This document shows, in pieces, positions 32,765-42,689 of a DNA stretch of 64,000 nucleotides. A program made the position numbers and the translations under genes. Location: positions 53,366,727-53,430,726 of the forward strand of contig OU862917.1 of NCBI GenBank assembly GCA_917880885.1. Direction: 5' to 3'. How positions within the stretch are numbered: position 1 is the stretch's first letter; every line of letters begins with the position of its first letter. The stretch is from Limnephilus marmoratus (taxonomy: Eukaryota; Arthropoda; Insecta; Trichoptera; Limnephilidae). Under the pieces are notes generated by a model. That model did not search any database and was not told the DNA's origin. It saw only the letters and a list, made by a program, of their open reading frames with translations.

Positions 32765-34169
32765 ATTAGTATTATTAAGTAATATCATTAAATCCATCTG
32801 GTGCTCTGAGACTCTGCCAAGTGAATGGAACTGTGGAATAATTTGCCCTCTTCACAAGAAAGGAGACCCTATGAACTGCTCTAACTATAGGGGCATAACG
32901 CTGCTGAATATCTCATACAAGATCCTATCAAATGTACTGTGTGGTAGGCTTATGAAATATTCGGATGGCATAATTGGCCAATATCAAACTGGGTTCCGTA
33001 AGGGGAAATCTACAACTGATCAAATCTTTTCACTGAGACAGATACTGGAAAAAAAAATAGAATTTAATGTTGATACATACCATCTCTTCATAGATTTTAA
33101 GGCTGCCTATGACACGGTAAATAGAGAAAGACTGTACAGAGCCTTGGATGAATTTAATATCCCAAGAAAACTGGTAAACTTAGTAAGGCTCACAATGTCT
33201 AATGTTGAGTGCCGAGTCAGAATACAACAGGATCTGTCAGACACCCTAAAGACCTTCAATGGACTAAGACAAGGAGATGCACTTGCCTGCATTTTATTCA
33301 ATTTAGCGCTGGAAAAGGCCATCCGAAATGCAGGTATACAAACCACAGGCCATATTTTTAACAAGTCTGTTCAGCTCCTTGCTTATGCTGACGATATAGA
33401 TATTATCGCACGCTCAGAATATGAACTAAAATCGGCGTTTAAAAGCTTAGCTACGTCGGCAAGGAACATGGGATTGGTCATCAACGAGGGGAAGACAAAA
33501 TATATGCCCTTACATGGACGCCAGAAACCACCAAGTATACAGATAGATAATTATACATTTGAAACTGTCAACGAGTTTGTATATCTCGGTACTATGGTGA
33601 CAAATGACAACAATGTATCCAGCGAAATCAAAAGAAGAATAGTAGCTGCAAATCGATACTACTTTGGGCTACAGAAGCATATGAAATCTCGCCACCTTAC
33701 CAGAAGAACTAAAGTCCTGCTTTACAAGACCCTTATACGACCTGTTCTTATGTATGGTTCGGAATGCTGGACAATCAGTAAGGGTGATGAAGGAGCCCTA
33801 GAAAGTTTTGAAAGGAAGGTGCTGCGAAGGATTTACGGCCCAGTCTGTGATAATGGAGAATGGCGTATCAGATACAACCAGGAGCTATACGATCTTTACG
33901 AGGACCCTAATATCTCCAAGGAAATCAAAACTGGAAGACTCAGGTGGGCTGGACATATCCAGAGAATGAGCGAAGGAGATATTCCAAAGCAAATTATGGA
34001 TGGTGCACCTGGGGGTCGGAGAAGAGTTGGAAGACCAAAGCTTCGATGGCTGGATGGAGAGGTGAAGGATGCAAGCACCATCGGCATCCGAAACTGGCGC
34101 AACGCAGCACAACACCGACAGTCATGGAGGCAGGCTCTGCTGGAGGCCAAGACCCGACCTGGGTTGTAG
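32765..34169 (+). CDS. RTE-type LINE reverse transcriptase, N-terminally truncated, open to the stop
   Basis: The open frame has no stop over about 467 codons. It begins inside the fingers (SETLPSEWNCGIICPLHKKG, NYRGITLL), carries motif A FIDFKAAYDTV, GLRQGDALACILFNLALE, the catalytic LLAYADDID, the thumb (NEFVYLGTMVTNDNN), YGSECWT, then GRLRWAGHIQRM and the end RQALLEAKTRPGL-stop. The N-terminal endonuclease is missing because the copy is 5' truncated. A start codon placed at 32754 would lie in the target duplication and is not a real start. The uninterrupted frame argues for a young insertion. RTE assignment is from motif memory; the related CR1-like groups are the alternative. Confidence 0.88.
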
Positions 34170-34192
34170 AGCCACAGATGATGATGATGATG
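32765..34192 (+). mobile_element. RTE-type LINE copy with intact 3' half and perfect 12 bp target duplication
   Basis: ATTGAAAGTATT flanks the insertion at 32753-32764 and 34193-34204. The insert is 5' truncated inside the reverse transcriptase and ends in (ATG)n after the stop. It sits in repeat B; the uninterrupted counterpart is at 30200-30240 (aaaatattcaaaaactgtac). Confidence 0.93.
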
Positions 34193-34204
34193 ATTGAAAG
34201 TATT

Positions 34205-34520
34205 CAAAAACTACTATACAAAAAAAAATAGTAATGCTACTTCTAGGGAGAATACTTCAAACAACGGAATTCAAAATGGCGGTAGTTGATCAGCTGATTG
34301 CCCGATTCTATAGTAATTTTTCAGGAGTGATGAAGTCACATGATTCACCATACATACGGTGGTTTTCGGGGGTCTTGAAAAATTAAAACTTTGACAATTA
34401 TTTTAACTATTAAAACTAACTCTAAAAATAAAAATAAAAATGCAGTTATTTAAGTTAGAAGGTCATTATTCATAAAAAAAATTAAAAAAATTGGACTGGA
34501 GTTCTCTATTCTATTAATGA
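34205..34520. repeat. Dispersed repeat B, copy 2 (right part)
   Basis: tattcaaaaactactataca, cacatgattcaccatacata and aaaactaactctaaaaataa correspond to 30215-31240 without the MITE seen there. Confidence 0.75.
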
Positions 34521-35239
34521 ACCTGACACCGGTGTCCTAACAAAATCAATGATTTTTATTAACCACGGAGCGGTCGCGCGGATTACATATGTAATCCACT
34601 CATGCAAACTTAAAGATTCCTCAAAAACGGGTGGCTTGAATCATTTTATCTTCCGTGTACTTTAAGTTAGATAACTCACAGTTCAGGGCTGGTGTCAGGC
34701 ACGCTTGGTTGTGTTACAAGAGCTCCGCAAAATCCACGGTCTACACCTGTAATCCGCGCGACCAACAGCACTCGCACAACTTAGCACTCAAAAAGTGTAT
34801 GCAAAATGCAAAAAATTCGTTCATCCTGATCATTCTATAATTTTATGTTTATCCTGCTCAGAAATCGGCAATTAAATTAGTATATGTGCTTCCTTTTTTT
34901 TGTTATATCAATAATGTAATTTTTAGTTTAAAATAAGTGGTCATTTATGTTTTTGTTAATTGTGAAAAACATAGAAGTTATATTTAATATACGTTACTTA
35001 TTTCTAATAAATAATACTTAGATTATAAGATTAAAAAATAAATACACAATAATTCCAAAAGATTTCAATTATGTTTTTCAGTTTAAAAATGGCCTATCAA
35101 TGGACCCATGCGACCACTGATGTTACTTTTAAGAGCGCAATGACTGTAGGGTTAAGCGATGATAAAGATTCCGGGTGGATTTGGCCGGCTCATCCAAAAA
35201 TTCATAACTCCAAATATTTATACAGAAACATATTATAAA
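34521..35239. other. No gene seen
   Basis: AT-rich intron sequence with TGTAATCCGCGCGACC-like phrases at 34569 and 34746 in opposite orientation (cggtcgcgcggattacatat / acctgtaatccgcgcgacca), possibly MITE ends about 190 bp apart. Confidence 0.4.
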
Positions 35240-36005
35240 CTGGATACGTTTTAAGATTTTCACGGCCAAAAGCATTTTCGTTATTTGTTTTTGGGGTGTT
35301 ATGCCGTGTTGCGCTATCTCTTTCTTTAGCCAACGTTTCGGACATCATTGCAGTGTCCATCATCATTACTTTGGATTTGTTCCTGAGGTCCTGGGAAGAC
35401 CCAAAACTTATAGAGCACGCCTGATTACGGAGGCAATTGAAATTCACAAAAATCCATTTAATATTAATAGAGACGACAGAGTTAAGCTCAATAGCTCTTG
35501 GTATCCGGTAATTGACGGCTACTCCAAAACTAAATGCAAAAAACCATGTCTAAGTATACAGTAATGCCAGCTCGTGGTAAACCATTTTTGTTTTATATCT
35601 TTATATTGGCTAAATTCGCTTTAACGATGGTAATTCTAATTCTAAAATTTTTACCATTATGATTTCTAATTTTTAGAATTCGTTAAGAGATGGAGCCACT
35701 TCTGTCGGCATTTCGCAAACGGACTTGCCCCTGGCTAGCATAAATACCACGATTTAGTGAACTTTCTATTCCATTCCGCGGCAATGACGCCACTGCTTAT
35801 TGCGGTTATTTTGTACCGGTGAAAGTTAGTGGAGCTGGCCACACAGTATCGCTTCAAAGTAAATAAGCACACACTTCACCACTAAAATTACACATCTACC
35901 GGATCTGCCCTGATGATGGACACTGCAACGATGTCCGAAACGTTGGCTAAAGAAGGAGGTAGCGCAACACGGCATAACACCCCAAAAACAAATAACGAAA
36001 ATATT
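35240..36005. mobile_element. Penelope-like element remnant with inverted terminal repeats
   Basis: The left arm 35247-35365 (cgttatttgtttttggggtg, ttagccaacgtttcggacat) is the reverse complement of 35908-36005 (atgtccgaaacgttggctaa, accccaaaaacaaataacga). Between them the plus strand encodes GRPKTYRARLITEAIEIHKN then NINRDDRVKLNSSWYPVI, which resembles the region after the GIY-YIG endonuclease of Penelope-like elements. Inverted partial terminal repeats are typical of that class. A third copy of the terminal repeat is at 58296-58425. Confidence 0.65.
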
Positions 36006-36447
36006 ATAAACTGCTTACTGTGGTAAAGCAAATGAATCCACCCATATTTATTTTATAAAATTGTTAAATTTATGAGTGTGTGAATTCTGTATGATAAAAT
36101 GGTTCCATGCCAACTCGAATGAAACCAACTCAGAACCACCTCAGAAAGGTCATTAAATGCTATGAAAAAATCATTTTAAAATAGCCGGTAACCCTAACCT
36201 AACTTAACCTATTTTTTTTTTATATGTTTTTATCATCACTCTTAACCCATTCATGACGAACTATTTTTTTCTCGAATTTCGTGCTGAAATTTCACAGGGG
36301 GGTTGGTTTTGGAGGTAGAAAAGAATTTAAAAAAATGGTTTCTTCAACCCCCAGGAAGCTAGAGAAGGGTGAGTTCCATATGGCACTTTCGGCAAATAAC
36401 TAATCGGAAATTTATTTTTTTCAACTTTATTGTACAGAAAGTAAAAC

Positions 36448-36690
36448 TTATTTATTGAGGTAACCCTCGAAGCATTTCACGCATAGTCCAACCTTACACA
36501 AGATGCACAAGATATTTTTCCATACTTGTTAGTTTCCGTAAATGGAATTGGCCCAGGATAATGCGGGACGGAGGTGTCATACTGAATCGCCGTTTGACCT
36601 ATTTTGGTGAGTTTGTCGGGTGCCGAAGTGGTTCTTGGTAGCATACCTCTCGCAATAATGCTATGATATCTCTTAACGGAATCCCAATTG
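36448..36690 (-). pseudogene. piggyBac transposase C-terminal remnant
   Basis: From about 36630 the frame reads MLPRTTSAPDKLTKIGQTAI then PHYPGPIPFTETNKYGK. After a one-base shift in an A run the sequence continues LCILCKVGLCVKCFEGYL and NK-stop at 36448. The C-x2-C ... C-x2-CFE-x-Y arrangement just before the stop is the cysteine-rich tail of piggyBac transposases. The catalytic DDD core is absent. Confidence 0.75.
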
Positions 36691-36839
36691 TCCCAGTTTA
36701 AAATTACTCGTGGCTTCGCGCTTCAGAAGCCAGCAATTCTGAATTGTTACTTCGATGACCCAGGTAAAAAAGGACCACCACCATTTCTATTGACGAACAA
36801 TGCGGTAATACTGAACGTTTTGGTCCATTCTAACAGTTC

Positions 36840-37370
36840 TACCCAAAAGGAGGTTCCTTGGTTCCCTGAAGGCCCCACGAGGGAACAAAGCTTCATCTCT
36901 CCTCTCCACTCCCTAAGTTCCTCGAAGACTCCACAACGGAGAGTTCTCCTCCCTTTGGTTCCTTAAAGGCCTTACAAGGGAAGAGTCCACTCCACCTTAG
37001 TTCCCCGAGGACCCCAGGAGGGAAGAGGACTTCATCTTCACTCCTCCGTGGTTCCCTAAAGGTCCCACCAGAGAAGAGCTCACAGGGGTGGCCTCATTTC
37101 TCCTCTTCACTCCTACGTGGTTTCCTGAAGGCCCCACATGGGATCTCTCCACTTCACTCCTCCTTGGCTCCCTGAAGGCCCCACGCCGGAAGAGTGCACT
37201 TCTCCTTAGTTCTCTGAAGGACCCACAAGAGGAGAGGTCATGGAGTTGACCTCAGCTCTCCTCTCTACGGCTTCTCCTCCTAGTTTCTCCTGCAGGCCCC
37301 GTGAAGAAAGTCCAGAGAGGTGGCCTCAGCACTCCTAATTTTCCCAAAGGCCCCTAGTTTTTTAATGGTC
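36840..37370. repeat. Minisatellite of GTTCCCTGAAGGCCCCAC-type units
   Basis: Variants of ggttccctgaaggccccac recur every 40-80 bp with ctcctcttcactcctacgtg between them. The same minisatellite is found at 41645-42010, outside this element. Confidence 0.8.
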
Positions 37371-37893
37371 CAATGAAATCTTTGAAAAATTACATTTTAT
37401 GTATAGTGAGATCTGCCGAAAGATCCATTGGAACCAAAAATCAAAACCTTTAATTCACAGTACTCATTTTAATATAATAATGATTATTTTTCTAACAAAA
37501 TGTTTGTAAATAGGCAGAGAATTTTATTCTCTACAAATGATATTCAGTTTTGGAGAAAAAAATCAAACCTACTATACAAATTTAATGAATTACTTACTTC
37601 ACTTGTTTTGAAATTTTGAAAAAATTGCACTTTTTTTCTAACTCAATAAAGACACGTCTGTTCACGTCGGCACACACAAACGAACTGAACGCAACCAAGA
37701 CAAACGTGTTCATACATGCCTGTAGACTATATTAAACTGTATTTGGCACTGCTATTTCAACATATCGGTCATGATGTGACTAAATGAATGCCAATATTTT
37801 TTCGAGTTCCATATGGAACCTTCGTTATGAATGGGTAATGAACTTTCTGAGGCGGTTCCGAGTTGGTTTCATTCTGAGTTGGCCGGTCACTGT

Positions 37894-38229
37894 TAAAATT
37901 GTCCTAACTTGTACTGTAATTGGGACGATATAGAATATTACTATTTCTGTGTGTTGTCTATGGTTTAATGGATATGTCCTCAGTCACAGACATTAAAAAA
38001 AAAATTTATGCTTAAAGATGTTAAAATTTTAGAAGACAATTTAAAATGATGTCTACACGTAGACTGTGCGAAACAAAACATGTAAAATTTTAGATGACAG
38101 GAACATTAGTGACATCTTTTGGTATTCGATAGAAGATTAATCATGCTAGTAACTAAACATATTAGCTGATTGTTGGAAGTTCAAAATAAATTTATTTTAA
38201 TTCTCAGCTACCCAAACTTGGGCAGCTAA
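37894..38229. other. No gene seen
   Basis: Unassigned intron sequence. Confidence 0.4.
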
Positions 38230-38372
38230 GGGGACATTTACATGAGCTCAAAAGAGGGAGGAAGGGGGGGAAATAATATACGAAGTGGCCCAAATTTATC
38301 TCACCAAGGGGGGGGGGGGGGGAGAGGTCTAGATTGGAAGAAAAACTGCTCACGTAATTAATGTATGCCATG
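38230..38372. mobile_element. MITE, diverged copy of the element at 2836-2999
   Basis: Shares gaagtggcccaaatttatct, caccaaggggg and gctcacgtaattaatgtatg with the first copy. Its left inverted repeat is damaged. Confidence 0.65.
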
Positions 38373-38965
38373 CCAATGCCTATGCGTATTGTATTTATGC
38401 CACAAAAACAATATATTTTATGTTTGCGATGTATGTGGGAGAGGAAATAAAGGTATTGTTTTGTGTGTAACTCGAAGAAGCTGATTTTGAAGTTAACTAG
38501 TTGTAGTAATTGCCCGACAGTATGAGTCGTGACGTTGCAAAACCTGATATTAATTTCTGCTGGTTTTTGCACACACTGACAAAAACTTACATATTTGAAA
38601 TTCATTGAAAGTAAACATTAACGGCCGTTGCTCCCAACGGTGTTGGACGTCAGTTGTTGGCTAAGCGACTTGTTGAGTAACACTCGATTCGCCTGTTGGT
38701 CGGAAAGTTGGTAAGAGCGTATTTGTGCATTTGAGGAGTATTGAACCAAAATTTCGGTTCAACAGTATCAGTAGGATTGGGAACAACAGCCGTAAATGTA
38801 AATTGTTTTGTATTCAACATATTCCAAACCGTTTATCGTGACTGTCTCCAGATTTTGCAACTCCACGAATCGTATCGGCAGTTATGAATGTAACAATTAT
38901 TATAAGCAATAATTGTCAGCCTGAAACACTCATTTACATTGAAAAATCTTCCGAGAAAAGATACT

Positions 38966-39038
38966 TGCCGCCAACGGGACATGAACCCGTGTCCTTCTGA
39001 TTGCCGGTCGGATGCTCTGACCACTGAGCTATGGCGGC
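38966..39038 (-). repeat. tRNA-like sequence with full cloverleaf potential
   Basis: 73 nt on the minus strand. The acceptor stem GCCGCCA/TGGCGGC pairs in all 7 positions; the T-arm ACGGG-TTCATGT-CCCGT pairs in all 5; box A is TAGCTCAGTGGTCAGAGC. The anticodon stem has one mismatch and position 33 is C, not the invariant U (loop CCGGCAA). I read it as a tRNA-derived SINE head or a recent tRNA pseudogene. It lies 84 bp downstream of a BolA3 exon, in the same orientation. Confidence 0.55.
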
Positions 39039-39122
39039 TTATCTAATACCCGCCAAATAATTATTAAAAAGTTATGAATGTATATTTATTGTTGTTATTG
39101 TGATATTGTTCTCGCTGGTCAC

Positions 39123-39278
39123 CTCAAACATGGCGCCGCATCCTCCAGAAACATCGTTGACCTGGATGAATGAAGCATTGGGGAAATGTGTTCTCAAGGA
39201 TACGGCCAGGTCATCTTCTACCACCATCGGCTTCGAGCCCACCCCCCCGGTTGTTCCTTTCCATCTTCTCTGGATACC
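39123..39278 (-). CDS. BOLA3: BolA-like protein 3 (mitochondrial), middle exon
   Basis: The exon of 156 nt (52 codons) lies between acceptor CAG (39279-39281) and donor GTGACC. It encodes a basic segment (GIQRRWKGTTGGVGSKPM) and then DDLAVSLRTHFPNASFIQVN and DVSGGCGAMFE. IQVxDVSGGCGAM is the BOLA3 core with the conserved cluster-binding cysteine. Both exon borders are phase 0. Exon 1 with the start codon and mitochondrial targeting peptide was not found; it should be to the right on the minus strand, possibly beyond the LINE cluster at 39575-40320. Confidence 0.92.
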
Positions 39279-39574
39279 CTGCAACTGTATTCATTTGAAT
39301 TAGTAAAGATCTTCTAGACCAGTGGTTTTCAACCTGTGGTAGGTGTACACCTTGTGGTACGCAAAGCAAAAATTGAGGGTAAGCAATATCGTGGCACGAA
39401 TGTAGGTTTCTCAATTTCGCATTTAGAATCACTGGTTAAAAATGCCCTAAGTCGTGTTACACTCTGTATAAAATTGCATTTGTGTGACGTAATTGTTAAA
39501 TTCATATAATAATGAGAGCATTAAAAAATTACAAATGAAACATGTCTTTCATTACACAAGATAAATAGAGGGGT

Positions 39575-40322
39575 TTTTTTTTACAATAACTCCACATAGG
39601 AGGCCCTGAAGAAAATAATTTCCCTCAGGACCTATGTCATCTGAGATGCTGTGTAGAGGATCTTTTTGAGAGGAAGGAATGAACATTGGTCTTGAAGATG
39701 TAGGAAGGACCCATCTTAACAGACGGATTGCAATCTTTAGAGCACAGGCGTCGGGTGGGAATGCTATGCTTGTTCTACCGGTATTACAATGGAAGATGCT
39801 CCGAGGAACTAGCATCATTGATCCCTTCGGCACCGGTGCATAGTCGGGAAACACGCCAAACGCGTGCCCAACATTTGTACACGGTTGACATTTGTCACAT
39901 GAGAACGAGTCGTTTCTTCAACTCGTTCTTGTGTTCAACAGCTCGGCTGTGGAATGATTTGCCGGCCTCTGTGTTTCCTTCTTCCTACAACATGGGTCTC
40001 TTCAAGACCAATGTTCATTCCTTCCTCTCCTCAAAAAGACCCTCCACACAGCATCCCAGATGACATAGGCCCTGAGGGAAATTATTTTCCTCAGGGCCTC
40101 CTGTGTGGAGTTAATGTAAAAAAAAAAAAAAAAAGGAGGAAACACAGAGGCCGGCAAATCATTCCACAGCTGAGCTGTTCAGCACAAGAACGAGTTGAAG
40201 AAGCAACCCATTCTCATGTGACAAATGTCAACTGTGTACAAATGTTGGCACACGTTTGGCGTGTTTCCCGATTATGCACCGGTGCCGAAGGGATCAATGA
40301 AGCTAGTTCCTCGATAGGGTAG
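39575..40322. mobile_element. Cluster of CR1/jockey-type LINE 3' ends in alternating orientation
   Basis: 39578-39710 is a minus-strand 3' end (T run, then ctccacataggaggccctga). 39711-40135 is a plus-strand 3' end with coding sequence, conserved hairpin and A tail. 40140-40320 is the reverse complement of 39800-39985 (aatcattccacagctgagct versus agctcggctgtggaatgatt). The arrangement requires at least two insertions or an inversion. Confidence 0.8.
39711..40063 (+). pseudogene. CR1/jockey-type LINE, C-terminal end of the reverse transcriptase ORF
   Basis: QSLEHRRRVGMLCLFYRYYN, then CSEELASLIP, RTSRFFNSFLCSTARLWNDL and PASVFPSSYNMGLFKTNV up to the stop at 40063. SL-HRR-V-L-FYR and R-LWN-LP-VFP-YN-FK are the usual final motifs of this LINE type in insects. 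It identifies the tail repeat A seen throughout the window as the 3' end of this LINE. Confidence 0.85.
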
Positions 40323-40415
40323 GCGGGGTACAACAAATTTGTATTAAGAGTCGGTAAGAGGGGTTCACAGGCGCTAAAGGGTTGAAAACCGCTGTTCTAG
40401 AGAATGAAGGTGTTG

Positions 40416-40600
40416 GTTGTTAAACTAACCTACCATGCCTTTCCATCACGCTGTTTCCCACAGGGGTTGGCAGAGGACAGACCGCTAAACAACTCTTGGC
40501 ACACATTCCTTGCCTCATTCACATTTATACGTTGTCTCATACATATTTCTATTATTCTGACTCTTGACATGGCCGACTCAAGAATATGATTCAGAAAGAA
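40416..40600 (-). pseudogene. 3' end of an RTE-like element (second type)
   Basis: Minus strand: MSRVRIIEICMRQRINVNEA, then NPCGKQRDG. A close relative is at 57470-57860 (SKVRIIEN ... SAYPCGKRRDG). The S-A-x-P-x-G-x-x-R-x-G end is common for an insect LINE tail. Confidence 0.55.
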
Positions 40601-40739
40601 AGGAGCGTCGGTTGTTAAATAATAATTTATTATTGTTAGTACCTACTTATTTCTTTCACATGTCATGATATTTATACATATAAGGTAGGTAAGCATTATT
40701 TTTTATTATCTTCATACCTCATTCTTAACAATCTATTCA

Positions 40740-41442
40740 TCTTTATATATATAAAAATCTCATGTCACGATGTTCGTTCGAGAGAAAATTCTTAACTCGT
40801 TGAATGCCGGGGTATGCCAGCAAAAAGCACCACCAATCAAAACGCGGCATTATGACACCACGTGACATTTCGTGTCTCGTGATTCTGACACTGTCCTTGA
40901 GAAATTTAGAACAATTGAAAGGTCAAAACCGCAGTTAAAGGAATTTTTCCCGCGCATGCGCAAGAACTGCGCACGTTCCCGCGCTCCGGTAAATCATTAA
41001 TATAAATTATATGGAGTGACCAGACGCATTGCGGTTTTCTCTATGGTAAAGAGCGATAATAGAGCAAGCGATTCAGACCGTGTTCTTCATACACTTTCTT
41101 TATACATAAGGGTCAAAATCGCGTGTAAAGTCTCATGATACGCCGGCGCACGTGCGGCACCTGAGCGGTTAACCGATTTTGATGAAATTTGCTTAATTTG
41201 GTCCAACTTAAAAGATAGGATAGTTTTTTATCTGGATTATCGAACGATTATTATTGCGAATTAAATGTTTGTTATAGGACAATGCTTTGTAATTATTTGT
41301 ATGTTTCATAAGTTTCTAACAGATGGCGGGTGGAGTTCATTTATCGAAACAACACTTGGTTACTAGGTTGAGTAACCATCCAGTAGATGGCATTGTATTT
41401 CGTTAGCCACAGCAATGCTCGGCTGGGGCAGCTAGTATATAT
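40740..41442 (+). mobile_element. Helitron-like non-autonomous element (tentative)
   Basis: It starts near tatatataaaaatctcatgt and ends gcaatgctcggctggggcag CTAG|T, with a GC-rich hairpin-prone end and CTAG as expected for a Helitron 3' end. It contains aaccgattttgatgaaattt, frequent in such elements. No Rep/helicase. Confidence 0.4.
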
Positions 41443-41459
41443 ATAGCCCTGATTTACTC

Positions 41460-41645
41460 TTTTTTTTTTAAGAGCGGTGATGGTTTACATAAATATAGTT
41501 CCCGTGAGCACTTAGGCCATAGATCCATTGTACTATCTCCTATTTTACCTCATTCCTTTGACAGTAACCCAGTCCCTTTAATAAAGTTCACCAGGATTGT
41601 CATTGGAAATGAAGCTAAGTCTTCTGGTTCAACAATGTGTCTACC
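41460..41645 (-). mobile_element. 3' end of the RNase H LINE found at the left edge
   Basis: taagtcttctggttcaacaa and tgtgtctacccagg match positions 21-60 (taggtcttctggttctacaa, catgtctccccagg). Here the match continues to a run of T at 41459-41469, the poly(A) tail on the minus strand, and so shows the terminus missing at the left edge of the window. Confidence 0.7.
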
Positions 41646-42010
41646 CAGGCCTCATTTCTCCTTTCCACTCCTTAGCTCCCCGAAGGCTCCACGATGGAGA
41701 GTCCACCTCCTTTTGGTTCCCTAAAGGCCCAAATTAATTAATTTCTCCTCTTCACTCCTACATGGTTCCCTGAAGGCCCCACATGGGAAGAGGACATCAT
41801 CTCTCCAATTCTCCTTAGTTCTCAACTCCTCCTTAGTTCCACAAAAGCCCCGCGCTGGAGAAGAGTTCATGAAGGTGGCCTCAGCTCACCTCTCCACGGT
41901 CTCTCCTCTTGGTTCCTCCTACTGACCCCAGGAAGGAAGTCCACAGAGGTGGCCTCAGCAATGCTAGGTTCCCAAAAGGCCCCTAGTTTTCGAATGGTCC
42001 AATTTTTTAT
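41646..42010. repeat. Minisatellite, same family as 36840-37370
   Basis: ggttccctgaaggccccaca, cctcatttctcctttccact and gtggcctcagcaatgctagg recur as in the piggyBac-like element. Confidence 0.75.
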
Positions 42011-42689
42011 CCCACGAGTTACCAGGGTAATAGAAGGTCCACTCCAGCAGAGCCCCGAGTGCTGGAGTAAGGTCTGATGAGGTCTTAGATGACCTCATTT
42101 CTCCTCTTCACTCCTACATGATTTACTCAGTCTAATTACCTTCTAAAAACTCGATAAAAAAATATTTTTAATTGCAACAACAATATCAGGACTGAATCAT
42201 TCAGTGTTGCCAACTTAACAGATTTCCCGTCATATCTGGCGGATTGGAGTAATTATCTTGCAGTTCAATCTACATTTCTTTTGCATGTGTTCCATTTCAA
42301 AATTTTATTTCTGCTAAATTATTATTCTATGTATCTAGGGTTGCCATCCGTCCGGGTTTCCCCGGATTTGTCCTAGTTTAGAGGGCGTCCGGGCGGGGTT
42401 TCATTTGTAGTCCGGGTTTAAAAATTTTAAGTCTTGGGCCGCCCGCGACACACGCACTGTGACCGCACGCCGCGATCAACCGATGAACCGACTCGCTAAA
42501 TGCACCGTCCCCCCGCCCCTCCTGTCGCAGTTGCCATGGTGCGCACTTCGACTTCGCTGCCCGCACTCCGCAGTGACACTAGCAGCGAGCAGCAGTGTTA
42601 CCAAAGCTCCCGATTTTTCGGGAGATCTCCCGATTTTTCACTTCATCTCCCGATCTACCGGAATGTCATCAAAATCTCCTGATTTTTCG

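Larger units (their letters stand above)
36246..37835 (-). mobile_element. Non-autonomous piggyBac-like element
   Basis: Ends CCCATTCATGACGAA and TTCGTTATGAATGGG are inverted repeats starting with CCC, and the left flank is TTAA (36242-36245); the right flank is TAAT (37836-37839), one or two changes from TTAA. The minus strand encodes a piggyBac-type C-terminus near 36448-36690. The centre is replaced by a minisatellite (36840-37370). Confidence 0.8.
36103..37893. mobile_element. MITE of the AACTCAG family, split by a piggyBac-like element
   Basis: The left part is 36103-36245 (ggttccatgccaactcgaat ... ccggtaaccctaacctaact) and the right part 37840-37893 (ttggtttcattctgagttgg, ccggtcact). 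Together they match the copy at 15360-15512 in inverted orientation. Confidence 0.75.
31824..39122 (-). other. BolA3 intron of about 7.3 kb filled with mobile elements
   Basis: Between donor GTGACC (39122 downwards) and acceptor AG (31824-31825). It contains, from low to high coordinates, repeat C copy 2, a LINE tail, an RTE copy, repeat B copy 2, a Penelope-like remnant, a MITE holding a piggyBac-like element, another MITE and a tRNA-like SINE head. Confidence 0.85.

Noticed and set aside
36688..36966. Plus-strand frame of 92 codons
   Set aside because: It runs into the minisatellite and is opposite to the piggyBac-type coding remnant.
38966..39038. Functional tRNA gene
   Set aside because: Position 33 is not U and the anticodon stem has a mismatch.
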